From Chaetorhynchus papuensis (taxonomy: Eukaryota > Chordata > Aves > Passeriformes > Rhipiduridae), in NCBI GenBank assembly GCA_013396525.1, contig VWYX01001140.1, positions 1 to 64,000 on the forward strand: DNA of 64,000 nt, given 5' to 3'. The notes under the pieces were generated by a model. It saw nothing but the letters and a program-made list of their open reading frames with translations. It did no database searches and was not told the origin of the DNA. The position numbers and the translations under genes are program-made. Shown here in pieces: positions 35,901 through 47,200 of the stretch (positions are counted from its first letter, which is position 1; each line of letters opens with the position of its first letter).

Positions 35901-38900
35901 ATTTTCAGGGGATGAATAAACCACACCATGTTCCAAAGATGCTGGCTCCCTGTCACTGTCAGTGTCTGCTGTCACTAGACTGCGGAAGGGAGTCCCCTGC
36001 AGAGCGTAAGACATGAGCCACCTGCTGAAGGAACTGCCTGTGGCTGGCACGCCCAGGCTGCAGCCCTGAGTTTAGGTTACAAAAGGATAAACTGTGACAT
36101 GGCATCCCAAGAGAGGCAACTGTCCAAGGCTTGTCACCTGTGCTCCTGAACAGCCACGTGCAAGAAAATGCACACAGAAAAGCTCTACTGGCAAACCCCA
36201 ACCTCTTGTGTTCCAGTGCATGTAACCCTGACATTCACAGCTCCGAATCCAAGGGGAAAGTGCAACTGCTATAACACCTGTATTACAAGCAGGGATCTGA
36301 GCCCAGTTAAATGCCTGTTTCTTTTATTCCATATCAGTTTCAAATCCCCTCAACTCAATTTACTTCAGCTTTTAAAGAGATAAAATCCATCACTTAACTT
36401 GCATTGCTTTTGCAATCTCTGTGTTTTGTTTCATTCATACATCCACAACTGCTTAAATGATCTTCGATTTGAGAAGCTGAATTCTCATTTGCAAGGCAAA
36501 CAGCGTTCATGCCCAAGGAAAATAAAATACTCATCACTTTTATTAAAATAAAAATACCTTTCCATCTTTGAAATGCTTGATTCCTGTTCCCCTGAGTTTT
36601 AACTCTTCTGCAGAGTTATTACAGCACACTCCAAGAGAACTTTTCCACCACTAGAGTGAGAAAACACTTAGATGTGAACTCTTGCTTTGAAACAGAACAG
36701 AAAATCCTGGCAGGCTTCTGTGGAATGTAAAAGAAGCCTTATGTGCAGTAAATATCACATGTGCAACAATGCAGAGGACAAAAGTAGCAAGAGTCATTGG
36801 TTTGACTAATTCTTGCACAGATAAACTTTGGAGAATAAAATAACCATGTAGAAAACTCATATGCACTGAAAAAAGCAGTTTGAAAACGATAGCAGGGCTA
36901 ATTTTTTGACCCCCCTCCATCCCAGCAAGCCTCACAATTGCTTAGACAAGAAAAGGTATTTTATGCCTTTTATTAACAGAGATTCCCAGATCCGTGTAAT
37001 TAATATAATCCATATTCCACTTTTCTAAATTACTAATTAGGAAAATTAATATATACAGACCTGAAAGATTAACCAAAGAGCAACTGCAAGAAGTGTCTTA
37101 ACCAAAACTAGTACTAACACACAGAAGCTTTCAGCTCACTGAGAAATTAAGTTGCAAAGCTCGATCTGTAGCTCTTCAGGTCTCTGGCACTACACCATGG
37201 TACACAGCTGAAAAAAATTCATTGAGATTTGGAAGCATATCCTAAAGATGTTTATTTATGTGAAAACTGGTGCAAGTAGTCAAACTCACACAAAATATTT
37301 TTTATCAATTCTCCCAGCTACCTTGCTCAGGTTTCCTTCTGTTTAACAGCTGTTTTCTTCTTATTTGAATACTACATTAAAAGCCCCCAAAAGAAGATTA
37401 TAAGTTTCTAATACTGCTTTTTTTTCATCTCTGACAGCAATGTGAGAACCTTTGGCTCCCTGGAATGACACCAGCACAAAAATACACCACGGGTGCTGCA
37501 AGAAACTTGTGCTGCTCCCTAAATCTTCTCAGAGTGTACGGCACACACCATGTTCGGAGCACTTATTGTGCTTTCCTAGAAAGATGCATTTCATGTACAT
37601 CTAACAAAACTAACCGATTGTAGCAGTTGGAAAACAAAAGGAATGTAACAATAAGGTTATTTTTCTCCTTCTTCTTAGAAACCATGGACTGACAAAGTGC
37701 CACCCCTAAGGAAACCCTGCCTATCTGGTAAAAAGTGTTAGGACTAGAAAATTCCCTATTGTGAAGATGTAAACTCCAAAAGTTTGATCAAGAGTTGTAT
37801 GACAGATACACATTGATAAAGTCACCATTTCCAGCTTTACAGCCAATAATACTCAGGTTTCTTTCTGCACTAAGTTTTGGCTGAGTATGTGGCCTCTGTA
37901 AGTCCTTCTGTGCTGTCTCTTGAAATGATGCAAATAAATTGCAAATTCAACATTTCTATACACATGGGACAATGTAAGTAATGCCAGGACAACCCAGACT
38001 TACTGAAAACCCAAAAATATTACTGAGGTTCAAATATTTTGTAGTTATTTTTTTCACTACTGAAAAGAACTTTAATTTGTATTTCTCACATATGTTGCAG
38101 AGGACAAACCCTTACGAAAGAGGAACACACTTCAAACTATACCTTCAGAATACTTATTTTTTAGGATGAAAAATATTTTTGTCTTTTATAACTTTTAGTT
38201 GTCAAACATATTTCTAAGAGAGATGATCAGCTCAGACACACATTACTGAGCCTGGTAGAGAGATTACTGGATAAAATTCCATGAGCTGTGCAGGTCTGAC
38301 TAAGCATTGCTCTGTAAAAGCTTGGTATGAAGCTACAGACTTGAGCAGAACAGAAAAACAGGCTACTCCAATTTTGCACCCAGATCATAATTTGGAGCTT
38401 ATGCCCATCCTAAAACTGGCCCTACCTCTTTACTTTAATGTTGGTGCCAGAACTGCTTTTTCACCTGTGTCACTCCCATGGAAAACTCCCATTGCCTACA
38501 CTAAGAGAGTCCAACCCGAGCTGTACACCCAACAAAAGACCTTTTCTCAAAGTCATTCAACGCCTTGAGAGAAAGTAAAACAAATGGGAATAACAAAATG
38601 TTAAATTTGTCAAAAACAAATGTTGAGGTTGATGGACAGAAGGAATGGAAAAAGAGAACAGATGACATACAGCCCCACAGTACTATTATAAGCATGGTTA
38701 ACTGGAAAGAAGCCTATGGATTTGTACTGTTTATTCTGAGCTACGAAATATAAATAAAATACTGCAACTTAAACAACTATTTCCTTACTTATCAGACTCA
38801 GGTATGTATTACGCCTTTATATATTAAAATGATGAATAATTCTGCATATATCACTCAGTAAAAGCTCATGCATGCTATATGACATGAAAGAAAAATAAAG

Positions 38901-39369
38901 CAACAAGCAGGGAAAGACATTTAATGACTAAGCATCAGAACTGGCAAGGACAACAGTGAAGTAATCGCCGCACTGACAAGTAGAGTTAATACACAATACT
39001 GACAAGGTGGGCCAAACTTCTTGTGCCTCAGAAGGCAGCAAAGCCTGGAAGAACAAGATAATAGCAAATAATGGGAAAGACTGGCATGCCTACTGCTTCC
39101 TGCTGAAGAGCAATGGTGGCAAGAGCACTGCTGTGCAAGGAGCTGTGGTCGGCTTCTTCCCTCTCCCCTGGCCTGCCAGCTCTGCAGCAGGGCTGCAAGG
39201 AAACAGCACAGACAAAAGGGAATATAGGCAAAAGCACAGCAGACAGTGAAACAGAAAACATGGTTATCTAGCCAAAGCTCACTCTTTTTAAAACACTTGT
39301 CTCTCTAATATTACCAAAAACTTTCCGGATATTCATCTTGATGGAAGTGGAGAGGGGTTTTTTCAGAAG

Positions 39370-39660
39370 AGCATACTGTGATAGGACAAGGGGTAAATGG
39401 CTTTAAACTGAAAGAGGGCAGGTTTAGATTGGGCATTAGGAAGAAATTCTTTACTGTGAGGGTGGTGTGGCACAGCACTGGAACAGGTTGTCCAGTGAAG
39501 TCGTGGATGCCCCATCCCTGGAAGCATTCAAGGCCAGGTGGGACGGGGCTCTGAGCAACCTTGGCTAGTACAAGGTGTCCCTGCCCACGGCAGGAGGGTT
39601 GGAACTGGATGGTGCCCTTAAGGTCACTCCCAGCCCAACCCATTCTATGATTCTATGAAA
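39370..39660 (+). mobile_element. CR1 LINE 3' end, best-preserved copy
   Basis: A 5'-truncated CR1 in plus orientation, covering the last ~290 bases of the element. Recognisable blocks in order are GGACAAGGGGTAAATGGCTT, GGCATTAGGAAGAAATTCTT, GGAACAGGTTGTCCAGTGAA, CCCCATCCCTGGAAGCATTC, CAAGGTGTCCCTGCCCACGG, GGTTGGAACTGGATGGTGCC and the terminal 8-bp-type repeat ATTCTATGATTCTATGAAA. Part of the ORF2 3' end and the 3' UTR is expected here; no intact coding capacity remains. The intact terminus makes this younger than the copies at 9.1 and 62.9 kb. The minus-strand open frame over it is incidental. Confidence 0.97.
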
Positions 39661-39894
39661 TCCAAGTGTGCAAAAACATTAAGCACCTGCACAGTACAGT
39701 AAAGCAGTCAAAACTGCAAAAGTTTAGGCACATGCTTATTATGAAATAGGAATATAGCAATATGGACAGGTTTAATGCGTTTAAGGAAATCAGATACCCT
39801 CTGGAGAGGGCAAATTTTTAAGAGTCATGATATCTGGTTTGAATTTTTACTGTCTTGCCATTTAGTATAATAAATTGTGGTTAAGAATTTGTGT

Positions 39895-40000
39895 AAAAAT
39901 TGGAGCAGGTTACAGAGAAGTAAACTATTTCTGAATTTATAAAATGAGCATGAAAATGATCTGCCTTATTTACATCTCTATTATAGTGAAACCTCAAAGC
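39895..40000 (-). mobile_element. Possible MIR-like fragment, antisense
   Basis: AGGTTACAGAGAAGTAAACT followed by ATTTCTGAATTTATAAAATG and AGCATGAAAATGATCTGCCT resembles the MIR reverse complement (CAAGTTACTTAACCTCTCTG... CATCTGTAAAATGGG), but with many changes. Weak call. Confidence 0.3.
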
Positions 40001-42681
40001 AGATTGAGGGTACTTTTAAAGGAGTTTCATGATAAAGCAGCACTTGATAGATAAGCTTTGGAAAAATCTTGCTGTTGGGGCACTACCCTGCAGCTGAGAG
40101 CTCAAGGCAGGAACTCCCTAAACTCTGCGGTAGTTCCTTCCTCAGACACCAAAACTCACATCAGGTCTCTGACAGATATGTAGCAGTTAGTAAAAGTCAG
40201 ACAAGTAAAGTAGCTACTATCTCCACACACACACCCTGTCCCAAGGCAAAGGATCCCAGTTTGCACATGGAGCAGCTTGGGAACAAATGTAGTTTTCCTC
40301 CCAGAAACCAGAGTCTGTTTACCTTCGTACATGCCCAGGTAAAATGTGTAGATTTCTACACAGGAGCAAGTGGAATTGCTTGCCAGTTGCAGCCTCTCCC
40401 TGAAGCACTGCTTTCAGCTTCCATATAGCTTCCCATCACAAGAGCCAGACAACCCCACTAGGAAATGGCTCCAATAGACCCAGGAATGAACGGGATATGA
40501 ACGTACTCATCAAACCAGGTTCTGGCTGCACAGGCTACGGCCAACTGCTCCTTGCTGCTGTGTCCCACAACTCAGCATAAGGAAGTGTCCAACCAAAGGA
40601 CCATCTTTAGACATGGAGGGTAACCTGGTAAAATCATAACCTTAACTTCTAAAGGCTATTTTACTATAGCTCCAATGTCATGTTGCACTGCTTTCAACAC
40701 GACATCTCCCAGTAAAATTGCTTTTATTTCAGTTAATTCGCATTTCAAATCTGCTCGCGTAATATCAGTTTGTGCAACATTCAAATAATGTTATGGATTA
40801 ACATTAATGTTTTATTTGGGCTCTAAAGACACACAGAGAAAATTACCCTACTAGGAGAAATGCGAAGGAAACCTCTAACTAGACAAGAACTGTGAACGCA
40901 ACAATTAAATGCAACAACAAGTTATAAACAAAACTCTACAGCCAAAACCAACCTCCAAATTATTTGTTGCTGTGAAAGCAACTTCCATTGTTCTTCCCAA
41001 GCCAACCTGTCTGTATGGGACTATGAGTACCAAGGGATATCCATCTCAGTGATGGTCTTCCAGAACTCTTACCACAAATTTTACATCACATCAAAATTTA
41101 GCATTTACCAAAACCATCACAACAATTTTCCTATGTTCATTGCTACTTACAGTCAAGATTTATGCCAAACTGACATTTACTCCAATGGCATTTATTTTGA
41201 TGAATGATGGCAAGACACATGACACACCTGACAAATAATAAGTCTCGTACGGGGAAGCATGAATATCAGCAAGCTCTCAATCTTCAATTTATTGTTTTCA
41301 TCAACCTAACCTCAGCTCTAATTTGGGAACATTTTATTTTGGTCAAAGAGCTCATCTAGTAGAACAAGTCATACTTTGTTAGTTCTTGCCCAGGGGATAG
41401 GCGTGTTTCTCAAATTATACTCTCATAGTCTAAGAATAAAGAGGATAGGTTGGGAAAGAAAATCATTATTGGAGATGAGCTTCAATTTAGTTGGAGACAG
41501 TAGAAAAGAACATACTGACAAGATTTTAGCATGCTTGGATTTTTTTTCATACAGTGAAATACTGGAAAAAAATTCAGCAAATGTAACTCTTAAAATATTT
41601 TTAATGCACCTTATTGTAATAAAATACTCTATTTCACTTCATGTTTCACCTGCTAACATTATGACCCTGTGTCCTGAACAGCCTTTGTATTTTGTACATG
41701 TATTTTCTATTTGGCAAACATTTACTTTATGAAGGCAAATTTTATATTAAAGCTACCAGAATTTAATTTTTGAGTGTTACTGGAGATGCAATTTTTTTAA
41801 TAACCCTGAAAATTTGTGAATATTACAGTATTTCACATTTTAAGGAAAATTGCTGCAATTGACATCTCAGTTTTGAGTAAATTAATCAGTGTTCATGAGA
41901 AGGCACCAGGTTAATAACTCTGGAGAAACTTGTCTATTTTTGTTCCATTTAGATTGTAAAAAGCCTGAATTTTTGTATTAGAAATGCAGATCCTGTTTAG
42001 CCTGGAAGATCAAGAGTTTGCAAAACGGTGACACTGCAAGAGTAGCAAAATCAAGTTTAGACAACAAAAAAGCCAATTTCATTTCGGCCTCCCACAAGTT
42101 TTTTAACCCTTTTGAAGAAATAAAGCATCAAAAGTAATCTGCCATTTAACAGGAAATAGAACTTCATTCATTTTGGTCAACAGGTCAGCACAGTTGTTTC
42201 ACATAAATCACAGAGAGGATCAGGAGCATCTCTGCATGGCATGCAGAAGGCACGAGGCCCTCAAGGGATGCTGCTTGTGAATCACCCACAGGCAAATTAA
42301 TAGAATCTGAAATAGAGGAGTCTAAGTTTCAGCTCTGGCTTGTCCTATCCCAAACACAAACTGATGGAAGGAACACAACTGATAAAAACTCTAAATACAA
42401 CTCTGTAGTTCAGTTTAACCTTGTAATATTTTTAGTTTACACTGCTTTCCCTTTGCCTACATGTTTTTGGAGGAAAGAGACAAACACATGTAAAAATTAT
42501 TTAACTATTGAATTAAAATATCTATAAACAATTACATAAACTTGTCTGCAGTTTACTTGAGCTCTACAACCATATGAGCAGCATCTTTAAATGTAATTTC
42601 TCAGTGACTTCAGTTCCTCTATCATCTATTGCCTGGGAATTCAGCACCTCTGGGCAGTATAAAAATTTATGGTCTTCAGTT

Positions 42682-42710
42682 AAAAAAAAAAAAAAAAAAA
42701 AAAGAAAAAA
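42682..42710 (+). repeat. Poly-A tract (A22 G A6)
   Basis: The longest homopolymer in the window, 22 A, then G and six more A, ending in CCCC. No element body precedes it. Confidence 0.95.
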
Positions 42711-43289
42711 CCCCATTACTATCGAATCTACTAACATTGAATAATGTGTTCTTTTCCTCAAAATTTTTCAGACTGCAGCTGACACACAGTAAGTAGAGGC
42801 ACATTTGTGCATTCATGCTTTTCCAAAAAAAATAACCACCTATAACTTCTCCCAGTGGGTAGCATCAATTTAAAAACAATCAGGAAAAGCTTTATAAACT
42901 AGCAGTGAACAAAAGATGTTTCTGGTGTCATGACGAAGCCAACACTGACACAGCGGAGTTAGCAGGGCATTGTATTCCTCTTGAGCAGCTACTGCAAGCT
43001 TCAGCAAATGGAAAGACCAGCATCGTGATTCAATCACAATGTATTTCTGAGTTCAGGATCAAAGTGCCAAGCTGACAGATTTCTGCCAGCTAAAAAACAG
43101 GTACAGTCACTTTGTCAGGGAACAAAAAGTGATTAGGTGGAGGACTAGTGTGAAAGCGAAGAGCAAGTTTCATTTCTGCCCTGGCTGCCTGCTCAGTGCT
43201 AAGCCAGCAAGCACATCCCCACAGCAGGGACTGCTACTTATGACCAAGTGCATCTGCAAGTGCATCTGGGTCGAGCCCCTGTGCAGAGG

Positions 43290-43327
43290 CTCAGAAGTGT
43301 GGAGATTCCAGCACTGGTGGGGAATAA
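43290..43327 (+). repeat. 38-bp direct repeat, copy 1
   Basis: The segment with core GGAGATTCCAGCACTGGT recurs at 44197-44234 with three differences in 38 bases, in the same orientation and about 907 bases apart. Flanking sequence outside the 38 bases is not evidently similar. It may be part of a dispersed family I do not recognise or a small local duplication. Confidence 0.9.
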
Positions 43328-44105
43328 GCAGAGCCCAGAGAAGGCACAAAGGCTGCCAGCAGCCATCACGGCAGCTGCAGGGGCAGGCGAGAGCAGCTGG
43401 AGCTGCTTTCCTGCTCTTCACACCATTAACATTGGAGACAAGGATGCAACCAGTGCCTATTGCTTAAAATGTGGCAGAGAAAACCAGAGTGGATTTACAT
43501 ATCGCAGGACGTAAATGAAAGCAAGGTAACATTTAAGCCTTCGCTTATACTAAAGTCGTCACTGTGGTTTTCCAAAGCTTTATCCTGACAAGATTAAAAA
43601 AATGACACAAAGAAGCAAATGTGCAGGATGGGATGTAGCACATACAATTCTTTACCAGATAATAATAAAATAGCAGGTTTTATAGGAGGAGAGACACCAG
43701 CACTGGGTGATGGGCTTAATCAGCATGCTCATGCAGTGGACACGTGCCGCGGCACAAGGCTGCTCACCATCCGGTGGAAAAGGAGCAAAAAATGGAAGAG
43801 AATATCTGCAAACTACCACCCTCCGATTCACAGTTTCCTGGGAGGATTAAGGAAACACATGTTTCATTGTGACAAAGCAGCAGCCCAATTTCATCAGCTT
43901 AAACAAGTATTAAATTCACCTGGCCAGCAGTATGAGAATAAATTTAAAGCTACTGACTGTATAGCCATGAAGAAGCTCTTCTTTCAGGAACTGAAGTTTT
44001 ATTAATTTAGTTACGTATTCTGCATGTAAGCAAACAAAAAATTAAATGTGCTGTGGAAATGGTTTTATTTGTACTTCTCCCTCCAATCCTTTACATATCT
44101 CCAGC

Positions 44106-44145
44106 TATTTACAGAGTACTTCTGTGTGCCTGGCATTCACGGATT
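44106..44145 (+). mobile_element. MIR-like ancient SINE fragment
   Basis: CTATTTACAGAGTACTTCTG followed by TGTGCCTGGCATTCAC matches the MIR core TATTTATTGAGCACCTACTGTGTGCCAGGCACTG in order. It lies about 50 bases before copy 2 of the 38-bp direct repeat. Confidence 0.5.
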
Positions 44146-44196
44146 TCAAGTTGATAAATGAAAGCAACAAATGCTGGAACTGCAGCAATAACACAA

Positions 44197-44234
44197 CTCA
44201 GAGATGTGGAGATTCCAGCACTGGTAGGGAATAA
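44197..44234 (+). repeat. 38-bp direct repeat, copy 2
   Basis: Second copy of the segment at 43290-43327, with 35 of 38 identical bases (two adjacent changes near the start and one G/A change near the end). It sits at the left edge of the stop-poor block 44198-44813. Confidence 0.9.
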
Positions 44235-47200
44235 CCTGGCTTAGTGACATTGTGCAGGGAAACCGTGCACCTCCCAGTACAAGGGGCAATGATTTCAAGG
44301 TCAGGTCCCAGTGCTGACAATCCCACCTGGCTCAGCAGCGATTTGGCCAGCACAGAACATCCCAGCTGGGTACCCCAACACCACTCCAATTCTCTATTTA
44401 TGGCAGCACAGGCGTGCAGGGGAGCAGAGCTGGCACAGCCGTCAGCCCCACTTCGCTCATCAGGGAGCTGCAACCCTGCAGCCAGCAGCAGCACTGCTGG
44501 CTGCATCCAGAACCACAGCACAGCATTTCCCCTCAGCATCTCACTTTTCTGGCATTTGGCATCCCCGCTGCCAGTTACACTCCCTTTGTTCCAGCCCACT
44601 ATGCGATGCTCTAAGTCACACATTAAATTTCCCCGATTCAGGAGAAAAAGACACTGCATTCTTATTGCACTCCCTCCAGCTGTCCCACTCCGTGCTGCTC
44701 TAACCACTGCATCCCTCCTCACCTCACATTCCCTCACCCTCCGCCTGGGACACCCAGCTCAGGACCTGGCACCCCAGTTCCATCTCTTCCCTCATGGGCT
44801 TTTTGCACATTAAGGTCTCCAGAAATATCCAGGACTGCTGGCTCTCCCTTGTTATAACGTCTGCCTTGCTGATATTTTATTTTTAAGAGAACCATATGAA
44901 AGTCAGCGTGACAATGAAGCAGGGCCAAGCCACTAATCAGAAACCATTTGAAATTAATTTCCTTAAAAACATAGAATATAAACACTTGCACAGTAGGAAG
45001 AGGAACAAAAGCTCTCCAACATCAAAATGAAAACTTTTTTTCTTTTTTTTAAAGTATGATATCATTGTAGCACTTCTAGATTTTTAGAAGCAAGTCATTT
45101 TTAAGAGTATCCTTTGGTTTTTTGAGTTAAAAAATAAAAAGAGTGAGCATATAAAAGAGAAACAAAAAGAAAGAAACAAGTTGGGGTTTTCCACCTTAGA
45201 AATGATAGAGAAACATACCTGAGATAAAACATGAAAACACCCGCTACCTATATATCTTAAAAACATTTAAATGTATAAAAATATTTTTGAGAACTTAATT
45301 TTTTAATATTTAGTTCTGCAAAGGCTTTTGCATTTGATTGACCATGTGAGCAGTTCCCTTTAGGTAGTGCAAGAAAACAAAATGCACATATCTGTGGAAT
45401 TGTGCCCTAAGAACTGCATAAATTCCTAAAATACAAACAAGGATTCTAGAAACAAATCAGAAAAGTTCATTTGGAGCACTCTTATCCAATTTCAGTATTT
45501 GATATGGCACTAACTGAGCAGAAAAACCTTTAATAAATTAAAAGTGCAAAGAATGCATGATGCAGTGCACAGACTTTTATACATCTTTTTCATCCATATC
45601 TACAGATTTTTGTGCAATCTTCTCACAGAACTACAGCACTCAGTTTGTACCCATAATTTCAGGCCTTTCTACATTTTTTTTCCTATTTCACCATGGCAGG
45701 CATTCCAAATATCCTTCTTTTGGTAGTCAGTTCATGCTATTTGGCTTTGTGATGCCTATAAAGTCAGATTTCACAGAAGACCCTTGTTCACTATCAGATG
45801 TTGTTATTATCCTACACATTTATGTAGGATTTTTATGTTTTCAGAAATACCAGAAACCAGAAATTTTCCTTTGTTATCACAGCACTATTCTGCAAACAAG
45901 TTTTTTTTTTCCCTTTGCAGTTTGTCTCTTTTCTATATGTTTACATCCATGGGATTTTGCTGGTATCAAGAGCTCTGGACAGCACTGTGACCTCATCCAC
46001 AGGCAAGCAGAGTCATAAAACATGTGCTGGACCTGAATAAAATCAATATCTCTAAAAACAGTGACATAAGTAGAAGACTCATATTTACCATTCGGCTCAG
46101 AATATTCTGCGTCCATCATCAGGTGTCAGCAGGGACAAAGCGAAGCGTCTCGGAGCACCAGCAAATGGGCTGCTTCCACTGAATAGTTTGGACGTGGTTT
46201 GACAATGAAAACACTTTTTAAAACGGGAAACAAGCAGGCAACAGCAAGCTGAATAGTGGGTGGAAAGCTCTAGTAAGCGCATTCTGTGGCACAGGCAGCT
46301 GCAAATCACAACAGGCCATCCCGCCCGTTTGTCAGGGGATCCCTACGAGGTAACACAACTCGCAAACAATAAATATCGTTCTGGCCACTCATAAAGACCC
46401 ATTAATTTTGTCCACGTTTATCAGAGACTGTATCTCAACTCATACAACTCTGTATAAAAGAGCCTGTCCTCCAAAACAAATTACATCAGCTCCTCATTAG
46501 TAAATATCTTTGGAAATAAACAGGAGTCAAAGTTTTCACAGTTTGAAAGGCACAAATAAAAACAGTAGTTTTAAATCGACTCTGAATGAAGGCATGGTAG
46601 AGTGAAACAGCTATATTCCCAGCATTTGTACCAGGCAAAACACCCATGCAGATGGTTTGCTCAATATCACTTTTTTTTGTGACAGAAGAATCCATGTTGC
46701 CCATTTGCATTAGAACAGCCAGACAAAATCTCTGTGTGTGATAATTTGCTGTAGCTAGAGAGAATTTGCAATGAGAGCTTGAAAGTTTTCATAGCAACCC
46801 CCAGTGTCCCTGTGTGCATGAGGGATTAGAAAGGAGACGGATGCTTCCTTTGGTGGCTGCTCAAAACCAGTGACACAGGGCACAATCCCAATGCCACACA
46901 CCTTGTGCTTCGTCTAGGCTGAGCTCCAAACTTCCTGACCTTTCCTTCAGTGTTTTCAGTTATTCATCATCTTTCTCTTGCCTAAACACCCTGCTTTCTC
47001 TTCCCCCTCTTTTCCAGCTCTCCATTTGAAGCTGCCAATGCGGGTCATTCCCGCATTAGTCAGAATTCTGACTATCAATAGGTGCTTTTTTGGGTTGAGC
47101 TGTATCAGTTTGGCTCAAATTTCTCTCTATTTTTTTTTTAATAAGTCATCCAAATGAAGGGCCGTTCTTACACACTAAAGATTTATGCATATCAGTGACA

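Larger units (their letters stand above)
24650..39350. other. Non-coding stretch, no gene recognised
   Basis: Unique DNA with several decayed MIR-like pieces and small simple repeats. A GC-richer block at about 30780-31700 contains open frames up to 166 codons (31280-31780 minus) with no recognised domain. Two splice-flanked microexon-sized segments (28955-28991 plus, 29459-29487 minus) and a CTCF-like motif (31541) are listed separately. Nothing else was identified. Confidence 0.65.

Noticed and set aside
35516..36016. 166-codon open frame on the plus strand
   Set aside because: Cys/His/Ser-rich translation without any zinc-finger spacing or other motif; treated as chance.
39262..39272. GGTTATCTAGC, shared with the mature miR-9 5' arm
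   Set aside because: Only 11 bases match and no complementary arm follows within hairpin distance.
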